The notes under the pieces are model-generated. The model saw only the letters and a list, made by a program, of their open reading frames with translations. It was not told the DNA's origin and ran no database searches. From positions 11,247,509 through 11,311,508 of the forward strand of contig NC_063442.1 in NCBI RefSeq assembly GCF_020379485.1: a stretch of DNA of 64,000 nucleotides, written 5' to 3'. The first letter of the stretch is position 1, and each line of letters starts with the position of its first letter. The DNA comes from Brassica napus (taxonomy: Eukaryota > Streptophyta > Magnoliopsida > Brassicales > Brassicaceae). A program made the position numbers and the translations under genes. This document shows positions 21,655-37,094 of this stretch, one piece after another.

Positions 21655-24600
21655 ATGTAACTATTTACATGGTTTTCGTTCTTTTTCAGATCTGTGTCGC
21701 GACGGTAGACTGTTTTGTATGTCTACGCCTCCGTGGAGACTTACGATGCAGTCTATTTGTCAACGCACGGGTTAGTTTTGCAATTGACCAGACAATTTTT
21801 TTTTCTAACGCAGACTTCCCCAGTAGTCTCCGTCTTTACCTTTGACAACAAAAATAAAACTTTCGATAGACTTACTAAGACGTCTACCTAAAAGAGGTTA
21901 GTTTTTCATTTGACCGAACTTTTGACTTTTCAAAATAGACTTCAACGGAAGTCTACAAAATGTAGACTGCCAACGAAGTCTATAAAATGTCAGTTTTGCA
22001 TTTGACCAAAACTTTGACTTCGTGGAATAGGTTAGTTTTGTGTTTGACCAAAAAGTTTAAAAAGCAATCAAAAATTTATTAAATTGTAGACTTCATATGC
22101 AGTCTTCTTATCTTAAAAAAAAAATGTAGACTGCGTATAAAGTCTACTTTTTAATTTTGGTCAAATGCAAAACCAACCCGTCAGATTTGAGAGTAGACTT
22201 CACAAGAAGTCTACACACCCGTAGACGTTCATTTTAATCTACTGATTTGAAGTCAAACTTGGTCAATTGCAAAACTAACCTCTTTCAAAAAAATTCAAAC
22301 ATGTAGACTGCCTATGAAGTCTAGTTCTGAAAGTCAAATCTTGGATGAATTCTGGTCAATTGCAAAAAGTAACCTTTTTAAATTGTAGACTGAAATGAAA
22401 GTCTACATGTACAAAATTACAACTTTTATACAACTATAGAAAGCATCCCGTAAAATGGTCAATTGCAAAAACCAACCCAAAGAGTAGACCTATTTGACAG
22501 TCTACGTCTGTAAACTGAAAAGAACGTCAACATCTTCAGAGACTAAATATTAAGTCTTCATAGAAAAATCTATAAAAATGTGAATTTGTGTATTATTCAT
22601 TAAATTTTTTCTAGTTTTTTTGTTTGACAGTGTGTGTTAGTTAATCCTAATGGGTTTGAGTGATTTTGAAAATAATTTTTTTTTATAATTATGAAGGTAT
22701 AATTCATTTGATTTGACAATGTTGTTAGCTAATAATTGTAGACGTATTTCTAAGTCTTCGTTTATAGTTTTGCTAGTAAGGCTGAGCTTGTTTCAAAGCT
22801 GAAGTCGGTGACTGTGGAATATAATTTTACATTTTCAGCATATAAGACAACAAAAACTCTGTATGTGGCTAAGTGTCGTGTTCAAGGATGTGGTTGGAAA
22901 CTTAGAGCGAGTGTGAAGTATGGGCCAAAGACATTTTGGGTGACAAAATATTCGAAAAGGATGAAGAATCGGAAAGGTTGAAGAATGTTCCTTGTGCATG
23001 ATGGCTGTACACATGGTAAACTTCTTGAAATGACACAAGAAGATTATGATCTGGACAACAAAATTGAGAAGATGGTGCTAACCTATTCCTTACCAAACAT
23101 CATTTAAAACAAATGACTCCGAATAGGAATATACTCCTCTTATGCCTGTCACGAATAATCGACAAGTACGGAACTTGATCGAGTTATCTAAGACACACTT
23201 TGTACGCCTTTGTGTATCAAGCCTGCGCCAATACACTAAAAAAATTTGGATTGACTATATGTTAAATAATAAGTGTAGACGTTTTTGTAAATCTACAAAT
23301 GTAGACTGCAGTTGAAGTCTACGTCGTAAATTCTATTAAAAGTGTATTTGTGTATTATTCATCATATTTTTTCATGATTTAATTATTTTACAGTGTATGT
23401 TAGTAAAATTTTAATGGTCTTGAATGAATTTCACAATTTAATGTGCTATAATTATACACTTGATACTTATTGCAAATTGTTTTGATTAGTGTTATTCTTG
23501 AAAATTTTTGGGAAAATTTTGTATAGATATTCTTCTTCTCACATGTGTGTTAGTTATTATTTTAGCTTATGGTGGTTTTACTTGTTTGGTTGGTTAGATT
23601 TTGTGAAAAAATTGATATCTAACAAAAAATTAATAATATCATACAAGTGAAAACAACTAAAAATGAATACAATGTTTATAGATTATGCATTAAAAAATTA
23701 TTTAAAAATTAATATTTTATTATGAAAGTTATTACAGAGCAATATATTAAAAAGTATTATTGAGTATGTTTGATTTTTCATAATCTTGATGCTTCAAATA
23801 AAGTCTTGGAAAAAGTACCTGCCAAATAAGATAGAGTTATGAGAAAAACATAAGATAAAAAATAAAATCATATTTTAGTAGACTTTTTATTAAGTCTACG
23901 TAAAGTTATTGTTTAGTAGACTTTAGTTGAAGTCTACACTAATGGAAAATTTTCATATTTAAAAGTGTGCATTTAGAAAATTTGAAAATACTTTGTTCTG
24001 AAAAATATTTCAAAAATGGTTTTTTGTCATCCTTGTAACAAAGCAAAAAGATAATGTATGAATCTATAAATTTAGTTCATTATAAACACAAAATATCTTA
24101 TAATGAATATATGGAAAGCTTACATTTTTGGGAAGATGATTTGAAAATATTGGAAGAGAATACCTGCAAAATATAATAAAATTTTAAAAAATAAGATAAA
24201 AATTAAAATCATATTTGGGTAAACTTCTAATGAAATTTGCTTAAAATTCAAGGCTAGTAGACTTCATTTGAAGTCTACCAGCCGTAAGTTTTAAGTAGAT
24301 TTCAAATGAAGTCTACTCTATCAAAAAAATAGATCTGAAAAATAATACATTAAAAATATGAAATAAGTTTAAATCTAAAAAACTTTTAAAAATATGATTT
24401 AATAGACAAAATAGTTATAAATTAAAGACATATTAATATGAATTTTAATATGTAACTTTATTTGAATATAAATACTAGAACACATATTTTAAATCTATAG
24501 ATGTAAACCTTACATTTCTAGGAGGAGAAGAGAACAACTATGGAAGAAAATACCTGCAAAATAAGATAAAATTATTAAAAAACATAGAAAAAAAATTAAA

Positions 24601-24720
24601 GTCATATTTTTGTAGACTTCCAATGAAGTCTGCTTAAACTTTATGGTTTAGTAAACTTCATATGAAGTCTGCAAGCTTTAGTAAAATTCTTTAGAAGTCT
24701 ACACTGTCTGATAATTTTCA
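21655..24720. repeat. gtagact / agtctac palindromic motif array of the MULE
   Basis: Many copies of GTAGACTTC and its complement GAAGTCTAC, often paired as a palindrome with a 4-base spacer, for example at 22193-22214, 23916-23937 and 24257-24278, and degenerate at 24296 and 24608. The same motif continues past the nested CACTA at 30729-30750, about 30790 and 31400-31500. Outside the MULE it is essentially absent. The distribution suggests protein-binding sites belonging to the element. Confidence 0.75.
22784..22981 (+). pseudogene. MuDR-family transposase N-terminal domain, fragment
   Basis: A 65-residue frame reads ELVSKLKSVTVEYNFTFSAY then KTLYVAKCRVQGCGWKLRAS and FWVTKYSKRMKNRKG before a stop. 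This matches the plant MuDR N-terminal DNA-binding domain, in which a Cys-x4-Cys-x-Trp pattern (CRVQGCGW) is conserved. There is no upstream start, and no MULE catalytic domain follows, so the transposase is decayed. Confidence 0.75.
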
Positions 24721-25732
24721 GATCTGAAAAAATCTATATATTTTGAAATGTGAAAATAATTTTAAATCTGAAAATACTTTACATCATAGAATTTATAAGG
24801 TAAACTAGTAGCAAATTAATGTAGAGAGCTTGATCTATAAATTTATTTGAATATAAACATGTAAATACATATTTAAAATCTATTAATCTAAAACTTACAT
24901 TTTTAGAGGAGATGATGAAATCCATGAGTGATAATACCTACCAAAAAAAGATAATATTGTGAGAAATAAACATAAAAATACATATTTAAAATCTATAGAT
25001 CTAAAACTTACATTTTTTAAAGGAGAAGATGAAAACCATGAATCATAATATCTAAAATGACAAGATAATATTGTGAGAAAGACTTGAGAAAATTTTAGAG
25101 AGAAAGAAGATAATCACTACAAGAAAACACAAGTTTTACGAGGGCAGTTTTCCTCGTTACTTCGTCGTAAAAGCAGTGTTACGACGAATTAGCGAGGAAA
25201 CCCGTTTCGTCGTTATACGTTTGTCGTAACGCATATATCCTCGCTAATTCGTCGTAAGTTAGCGAGGAAATAATTTCGTCGTAAAAGCGAAGGAGGATAT
25301 TTCGTCGTAAAGACCACGTAAAGATTCCACGTAAGGACGTCGCTAAGTTTCCTCGTAAATACCACGAAAAGCTTTCCTCGTAAATTCCACGTAAATAAAT
25401 ACTCGTAAAATTAACGTAAATACGTTGAGAGCTTTCCACGTAAAGAAAGCGTAAAAACCTTGATAGATTTCCACGTTATTTCCATGTAAATGTTTCCTCG
25501 TAAAAACCACGTTAAGCTTCCACGTAAAGAAGCCGCAAAATTAGCTACGAATTTACTTCGTTTCATTATTTTATAGAAATATAAAAAATTATAATTATAA
25601 ATATAATTTAAATTATTTAAATTATTAATAAAATTAAAATTCTAAAAAAATCAAAACCAAAATATTTTATATATAAATAAGTTTTGAATTCATAATACAA
25701 TAACCGAAATTAAAAAGAACTAAGGGTGGTCG

Positions 25733-27643
<1,911 letters not shown>

Positions 27644-27994
27644 TGCTACGAATTAGGGAGGAAGTGGAGAGGAAGTAGAGAGGAAAGACGGAGCGAGCTC
27701 GCTCGGGATATATATAAGATTACTTGTCCTCGTAAATTCCTCGTAAACTTACGAGGAATTACAGAGGCCCGCGTTTTCAGTTACGACGAAATAGCGACGA
27801 AATACAAAGGCCCGCGTTTTCGTTAACGACGTTTTTACGACGAAAAGGGTTACGTGGAATTAACGAGTTAACCAGTTACGAGGAATTAGCGAGCCTTTAT
27901 TTTCTATAAATACCCACAACTTTTCTTCTCAAACCACACACACAAACTCACAAAACACACCCTATCTCAAATCACACTCCTCACCAAAATACTT

Positions 27995-28275
27995 TTCAAA
28001 TTAGAAATATTTGAAAAAAAAAAGAAGAAAAGAAGATATTAGAATTTATGAGGGTGAGACTTAAGTCTCGCCACATATAATTCCAGTATCTTTCTTTTTT
28101 TCTTTTTTTCTAGTTTTTATACTATGAGGAAGTAGCAAGTCCCGCTTTTCACCAATTTAGAAAATTTGGAAAAAAAAAAGAAGAGAAGAAGATATTTGGA
28201 ACTCATGTGGCCGAGACTTACGTAAGTCTCGCCAAATGTGATTCAAGCATCTTTCTTCTCTTTTTTTTTTTAGTA
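27995..28275. repeat. Tandem pair with embedded GAGACTTAAGTCTC palindromes
   Basis: A block of about 100 bp (aaaaagaagaaaagaagatatt, then a palindrome, then catctttctt) occurs twice, at about 28015-28100 and 28165-28265. Each copy centres on a perfect palindrome: gagacttaagtctc (28051-28064) and gagacttacgtaagtctc (28213-28230). It lies in CACTA-2 between the accessory gene promoter and the TNP2 remnant. Function unknown. Confidence 0.6.
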
Positions 28276-28473
28276 TTTTTAATATTTTCGTCGTAATATC
28301 GTCGTTAGTTTACGACTCTTTTACGACGATTTTGGCTTACGTGGAATTACCGTGCCCCGCTTTTTTAATTTCGTCGTAAAGTCCTCGTGGCCTTACGAGG
28401 TGTTTACGACGAAATCATCCTACGTGGAATTAAAGAGTGCCTTCTTCGTCATTTACTTTACGTGGTATTTACG

Positions 28474-30126
28474 TCAATTTACCTTACGAGAATCAGGCAT
28501 ATTACGAGGGACATGCCAATTACCACCCCAACGAACTGTTTCGTTAGCTCCGTAGTAGTCGATTTGTGCTTCAATTTGTTCTCCAGTTAGATATGGTGGA
28601 GAAGTGTCTCTTACAACCCTTTTGTGCCTAAACAAATTCTTGTTTCTTCGGTAAGGATGGCCAATGGGAAGAAATCGACGATGACAATCAAACCAACTTG
28701 TCTTCCTACCATTCTTCAGTTGAAACGCATCTGTCGTTCCATTACAATATGGACAAGCTAATCTCCCATGTGTAGTCCATCCAGACAACATCCCATATGC
28801 AGGAAAGTCACTTATGGTCCACAAAAGCATAGCTCGCATCGTAAAATTCGTCTTCGTTGAACAGTCATACGTCCTCACCCCTGTTGACCACAAATCCTTC
28901 AACTCTTTTATCAGTGGTTGTAGGAAAACATCCAGGGACCTTTTTGGATGGTTCGGACCAGGTATCAATATCGTCAAGAATAGCAACTCCCGTTGCATGC
29001 ACATCTCCGGTGGCAGGTTGTATGGCGTAAGAAAGACTGGCCACAATGAATATTGTCTCCCTGACATTCCGAACGGACTAAATCCATCTGTGCATAATCC
29101 GAGATACACATTCCGGCTATTGCTAGCAAAATCCGGATGTACTTTGTTGAAATGTTTCCAGGCTCTTGCATCTGATGGATGAGTCATCTCACCATCCGTC
29201 TGAGTATGCTCGGCATGCCATCTCATCTTTGCAGCAGTCTGCTCTGATTGATACAATCTTTTCAATCTGTCTGTAATTGGTAGGTACCACATCCTTTGGT
29301 ACGGTACCCTATTACGTCCCCGTCCTTGCGGCTTGAATCGTGGCTTCTTGCAGAATCGACATACTTCTAGCTTCTCATCATCTCCCCAATAGATCATGCA
29401 GTTGTCGATGCAGACATCTATCATCTCCGAAGGCAACCCAAGACTATAAACTAATTTCTGAATCTCATAATAAGAATCAGCAGACACATTGTCTTCCGGC
29501 AAATACTCTTTAAACAAGTCCGCCCATTCGTTCATGCAACTTTCAGGTAGATTGTGATCAGTTTTAATATTCATCATTCTAGCAGCCAACGACAATTTAG
29601 AGAGACCTTCTCTACAACCACTGTAAAGTGGTTGATTCGCCGCGTTTAACATTCCGTAAAACTTTTTTGCATCTATATTAGGTTCTTCATCTTCATCATG
29701 AGCTACGAATGCATCAGCTACCATATCATGAACCCTATCATAATCTACCATCTCCTCCTGATGGTAACTATGTTCATTATGCAAATGATGATTAACCGGT
29801 TCTTCCTGAAAATTGCTATTACTACTACTAGCTTCATTCTGATCATAATTATAACCTTCCCCATGTTGAAACCAGATATAGTAATTTGGCGTGAAACCTC
29901 TATTTATTAAATGCTTCCAAACATTTTCACGGTTTGCCAATTTCGAATTGTTGCATTTCCGACAAGGACAGAACATCTTACCACTTTCTTGGGCGAGCGG
30001 TGTTGAATCTGCTTGGTGCATAAATGTCTCCAGCCCCGCAAGGTATTCTTTCGTCACTCTCCCGTTAGCATCTCTATGCATATACATCCAATTCCGCAAC
30101 TCGTAAATAGTCCCAGAGCCAGCCAT
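28474..30126 (-). pseudogene. CACTA-2 TNP2 transposase, C-terminally truncated
   Basis: An open frame of about 550 residues matches the N-terminal part of the CACTA-1 TNP2 from MAGSGTIYELRNWMYMH through CTDGFSPFG, CPYC and CHRRFLPIGHPYRRNK. After GGNWHVPRNMPD the similarity stops and the frame ends in SRKVN. The following region in CACTA-1 (HNLDVMHIEKN, DUF4218, DUF4216) is missing. The start at 30126 is chosen because it aligns with the CACTA-1 start; an ATG 15 bases upstream is also in frame. The part with the expected third acidic catalytic residue is absent (inference), so this protein should not transpose anything, though it could interfere. Confidence 0.85.
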
Positions 30127-31702
30127 TTTTTTTTCTTTCACGTTTTTTGTTGTTGGTGTGTTTAAAATGATGTTCCAACATCCATATTTATAGAAAATTT
30201 CGAATCTGGTAGTTGTAATTTTACTATGAAATTACGACGAAAATTAATTGTATGGCCAAAAAAAAACGTGAGCCACCTACCAAGTTGGTGGATTCAAAAT
30301 TTCCTCGTTAAGTACACGTAAAATATTTCGTCGTAAAGCACTCGCGAAATTTACGTGGCTTTTACGAGGAAAAACTATTTCCTCGTAAAAGCCACGTCAA
30401 TTTACATCGTCTTTACGACGAATATTTTTTGTCGTTACCTTACGACGAAATAACGATGCTTTTCTTTCTCAACGTATTTTCCTCGCAAAATCAACGTTTT
30501 TTTACGAGGATTATTTTTCCTCGTTAAACTTCCTCGGTAAAGATACGTTTTCTTGTAGTGAATGAGAGAGATTTAGAAACAATTGAGAGAATTTTAGAGA
30601 GAAGAGAGAAAGTTTTAGAGAGAAGAGAGAGAGTTTTAAGAACTTGTGCAGCCACTTTAGAGAGAGATTGAATAAATTTTGTTTATATAGGGAGACAAAA
30701 ATGTAACTATGTTAAAATTTACGATACTGTAGACTTCGTTTGAAGTCTACTAAAATTAAAATTTTGGAGTAGATCTTACTATAACATAGTAGACCTTTTT
30801 GGAAGTCTACTATAATAATTTAATTATTGTTGTTAATTCTTTATTATTTTAATAATTTTAATATATGATTTATTAAATTTATTTCTTTATTTTTTAATAG
30901 TTATAGTATATGATTTCACTTTTTTATTCTTAAGGAACTTAACTTAGTTTAAATATAATGATTTTCTGTAAAACAAATTGAAAAATATAGACTGAAAAAG
31001 ACGTCTTCAGATAAATAGACTTTATTGTAGGTCTACGAAACCCTAAACCACAAATATCAAACCCTAAATGTTTTGCTTGATAATCAAAAAGTCTCATTTA
31101 TACAAAATATAAACTACTAAACATTAATATGCAGATTTAAGTTAATAAAACAAAAAAAAAAACAAAATCTAAAATCTAACCCTATGAAATCAACTATTAA
31201 AAGACATAACATGTTAGAACCTTTTGTTTCTAAACTATGAACATAGTCTAGCACATGATAACCAAATTAGTATATATTCTTCAAAATTGTTCGATTATAT
31301 GAAATTTTAATTTATTTACTTCATATTATCCATTATATTGATGATTAATTAAAAATATCACAATAATTATTTTTATACATTTTTAAAATTAAATTAGTAG
31401 ACCAAATTAGAGTGTAGACTACAAAACAAGTCTATAAAGTAAACTTCGTAGGAAGTCTATATATATGTAGACTTCTTTTATTACGTGTAGACTTCCAAAG
31501 GATAGAAACGTAAAATACATTTATGTTTTTTGTTTGGTCATAAGGGTGAAATAGTACTTTCACTACTCCTTTAGGTTGGTTTTGCATTTGACTGAAAGTG
31601 GGGTACACTTTTACATTTGACTTGAATATTTGGGTTGGTTTTAGCAAATGTCCCAAATAAAAAAGCTAAATAATATACAAGGAAACCAAAGCCACCAACA
31701 CA

Positions 31703-34700
31703 TCAATACTATTAAAACAGAAGGTCTTTTTTCGAGGTGCCCATTTGTTTTAACAATATTTACAGAGATGTGCCACTGGTTTTATTTTAAAACAATGTTT
31801 TTATTTATTTTATATTCAACACTATTCTTTTAATGCAACACTTATTAATTTTTATTTTTTTAAAATGTCTTTTCCTTTTTGCTGTAACTAAACACGTGTA
31901 TGCAATCTAGAACATTGATGGAACATTGTGTATGCATCTTAAACCATCGGGACAATTTCTTGAATTTACCATTTTTTTATGAAACTTATATCATCATGTT
32001 CCATCAACACTCATGTTTAAACATTTAAGTTTTTAGGTACAATCGATGTTGCGTTTTTCATTCGTCAAGCTTCGACATTTGAAGTATACATTCTTAAATG
32101 TGAAACTATACATTCAGTTCATTTTTATTAAAGTATCATTTAGTTAAAATCGATTGCAAGCTTATCAACACACATGCTGCTCTATTCAAAATTATACATA
32201 ATGTGATCACAAAAAAATGTTCAGTCATTTTATATATACCGAAGCTATTAAGTTTAAGATGTGTGGAGACGAACCAAATACAAATATGTTTAATTTATTC
32301 ATTTTTTTTTAAATCAACACAGCAGCCTAACTATATGGATAATCACTAAACAAAAAATATCGGCAAACTGTGCAATATACTCGGCCAACGTATTCAATTT
32401 GCAGATCTTTTGCAAATCACAAACCGAAAAATTACTATAAAATAAAAGGCTAATATTTAGGAAACTATTCTATAATTTCTAAAGTCACGTACATTTAGTA
32501 TAAGAAACGAAAATTTTGCAATTTTATACTTAACAATAACGAATAATCTAAATCATAAATACCCAGCCAATCATATGTATTCCATATCTTCAACGTAACA
32601 AAAACATAAAATCAAAACAAAGAAGCGTGAATTTGGTAACTGAAATATCAATAATAATATACCAGAAAATCTAAAGTTACCTAACTTGAATAAACTTGAT
32701 TGTCAAGATAATAGTTTTCCTAAACTCACGGCCTCTATTTTAATAAATCAACTGAATGAGAATATTCTAAACCTGATGCTTTTATTTTCTTATATATATT
32801 GACGATCTACACTCAAACCAGACATGCCATCTAACTCAAAGCTTCTTTTCTAATATAATGTCTTCTAAAACAACTTGGTTTATTGAATCCAAAGTCATAC
32901 ACACCTGAAAACCACCAAATGTAGGTTTTGGTGAGGCTTTAGAGATCATATTTGCAGACAAAAAGGTAAATAAGTATTGCCACATTTTTAAGTTTTCGGT
33001 TTAAGCTTTTTTCTACTGATATCATGATTTATTTGTTATTTTAATGTAATTAATTTGTTCCAGGGGATAAAAAATTCATACTACTTGTCTGAAGAACTAT
33101 TTGAAATCTTTGGGGGATCAACGTATTGTTGGCGAATGGAAAGACTATTGAAAACTTCTAAGTTAGTGAACCTGGAAAAAAATTCTTACCAACAAAACTC
33201 ATGTACATGATAATTTTTAGTTTTATATGCAGGAGTTTGAATCTATTCCAACTGATACAATTTGGTTACTGGAAGTGGCTGGTGATTTGGAAAATAGTCA
33301 TGACACAAGACGACTTAAAAATAAAAATAGGTCCCATGAGGGATTGTTTGTGATTTTTGTTGGATTTAAAAATACATCATTGGCTTTTAAATACGGGATC
33401 CAAACTGGTGTATTCTGGTATACATCCTTCGAGTGTTTCAAGATGCTTTAGCTGGACTACTGGGCTTCATATGTTTAGGGAATTTTGAGGTTTAGACACT
33501 GACTTATAATTGGATAGAGAAAGTATGTATCTATAAGGGTATCTCCTATTTAGCTTCCGTTGCTTTGTATGCAGTTTCCATTATGTTAAGGACAAGATGT
33601 ATGGTATTTTGAATATAATTAATATTTTTTAAAATAGCAAGGATATCAACAACCTTTGAGAAAATATTCTTAAATTTAGTTTGCAACAAAAAAATTTCTT
33701 AAATTCAAAAAAAAAAAAATTCAAACAAGCTTATTCATACATGTAATCATGATGTCATAATTTCCACACTCCAATCTGAAATATACTATATATTGGTACG
33801 AATTATAGCAAAAATTCAAATAAACCAAAATATAATCTGATTTTATATTATGCTATTATATATACCAAAATATATTATATCATAGTAAGAAATATAATAT
33901 GTTTTATACAAAATAAACATTTATTATTATTTAATAAATATACACTTTATGAAATATTACATGTTCGGACATTAAAAGATGTTGTATATCATCTGAAAAT
34001 ACATTTTCTGTAATATTTTAAAATATATTTTATATCATGACACATTTCAAACGATAATCAAACATCATATATCTTTTGACAATGTTTAACATTTTGTATA
34101 TTAATATAAGATAAAGTACAACTCAAATATGTTCAATTAAACCAACATTTTATTATATGAAAGAAATGAAATATGATAATAACAAACATAAGCAACACGG
34201 GACCAGAGGTTATATGAACTATTAATTTTATTATGTCTTCCTATCAAATATTAAAGAAACACGATAATAACCAAATTTTAGACAACCTCTTCCTACATAA
34301 ATATGCATAAATATAATTTATGGATATTCTCATTTTATAAATTATTTATCTACTAAAATGATAAATATTGTAATATTCTAAATTTTTTTAATTAATTCAT
34401 TAATCTTCAAACAATATTCATATGAAATTAATTAAAATCACCACCATAATTAATATAGAACAAAAGGGAAGAGGTTGTTTAATATACTGAAGGGCCATAG
34501 TTTTTCAATTAAGTCACAAAAATATAATAACTTGAACTCATAATATGTTATATTAAAAAATCAAAAGTAAATGTCTAAATAAATAAACAATACTCAAAAC
34601 ATTAAAATACTAAAATATATATTGATTCTCTATCCAAATATTCAATCCAAACAAATTTATATGTCAAGCTTAAATATTTTGACACATTATTTAAATTTAT

Positions 34701-34986
34701 ATGTGATAAATTATTTTCATTTCTGATTTTGAAAAAATATTAAAGTATATATGAATTTTATGTTAAAAAAAATGTAGACTGGTTTTCCGAACTCAAACCG
34801 AATCAGTAAAGATTCGAACTGAATCGAACCGAAATTTATAAATTCCCAAACGGGACTGACATTTTTAACCCGAAAATCAAAACCGAATAAGTCAAAATCA
34901 AACCCGAATACCCATTCTTTGCTTTTAAATTGAAATAATTGAATCAAAAGTTATCCCGCGCTTTCAAAGCGCGGGTTAAAATCTAG
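31703..34986 (+). mobile_element. Helitron 3 (3.3 kb) with RPA-like fragment
   Basis: Starts TCAATACTATTAAAACAGAAG after an A and ends CTAG (34983-34986) before a T. The 3' hairpin cccgcgctttcaaagcgcggg (34955-34975) is perfect. In unit 2 the sequence is continuous across this point (cacacatgtacgtt, about 42124-42137), an empty site with no target duplication, as expected for Helitrons. It contains a decayed RPA-like domain at 32930-33150. Confidence 0.88.
32930..33150 (+). pseudogene. RPA-like OB-fold fragment in Helitron 3
   Basis: The reading GEALEIIFADKKG ends at a probable splice donor near 32965. After an acceptor near 33063 it resumes as KIHTTCLKNYLKSLGD and VGEWKDY before a stop. The pattern (hydrophobic-hydrophobic-x-D-x-x-G ... 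KIH-T-x-x-K ... GEW) is that of the OB-fold in plant RPA70-like proteins carried by Helitrons. A stop and frame changes follow. Weaker similarity may continue at 33227-33451, where I cannot name the frame. Confidence 0.6.
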
Positions 34987-35124
34987 TGTACGTTAAAACG
35001 AAAGATGAGAGACCTTCTTTTTTTTTTTTGCTAAAGAAAGATGAGAGACCTAAAACCATTAAAAGAGTTTAAAAGAATTTCACTAGCCTTGTGAGATCCT
35101 AACTGCATTTTTATTCTGCAACTG

Positions 35125-35437
35125 TCATCTATATGTACCATTGGGCAATGGCTTCACCATGATACCTCCGTTCATTCTCTCATGGGCTTGACTAGGGACC
35201 TCAAGCTTCAAATCTTCTAACCGAGGTATTATCACACCAACTCCATCACCAGCTACAGGCCATGGCATAGCATTGAACACAGTAACGCTCATACCCGCAG
35301 GATCAAACCCGTTCATGGAAGGGAGACACCAAGGAGTGTTGGTGGGAAGAGGAGGAGGATGGCAGTAAAATCCCGCGGTGGGTGGCATAATCTGGTTATT
35401 CCATGGAAGGTTAGGCCCTTGAGCTGTGACTGGATAA
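35125..35437 (-). pseudogene. RBP1-like gene, 3' fragment (unit 1)
   Basis: This matches the last about 100 residues of the RBP1-like protein at 42235-43467: the Pro/Gly/Tyr-rich tail (MPPTAGFYCHPPPLPTNTPW) through VPSQAHERMNGGIM to the end NGTYR. It stops abruptly at 35437 at the tandem-duplication junction, where RPS2 leader sequence begins. Both RRM domains and the promoter are missing, so it cannot function. Replacements relative to the full copy include GHPPP to CHPPP and MGKPL to MVKPL. Confidence 0.92.
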
Positions 35438-35496
35438 CCTAATCTTACGCCTACCTATATACCTTCATACCCCTATGCAAGCTCACTGCATCGACA

Positions 35497-36860
<1,364 letters not shown>

Positions 36861-37094
36861 GATTGTACTTGCCTTGTATGAGGTTGAGAATTGTCAGTTA
36901 AGAAGTAGTTTTATTAAGCTTATGATTTTTTTACATCGGAGATTTTGTTGAAAGATATATTTTCTTTAATACTTTTTTTTCTCCAGTTCAATTTTAACGA
37001 GTAGCATTTTCAATAACTTGGCGTTTTATTAAGTCGTCTTCAAACTGTGTATAAGATTGTTTTACTTGGTCAATTTGATGTAATTAAGGCCACA

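Noticed and set aside
28474..30141. TNP2 start at 30141 in CACTA-2
   Set aside because: The ATG at 30126 aligns with the CACTA-1 TNP2 start; the upstream ATG would add only MKEKK.
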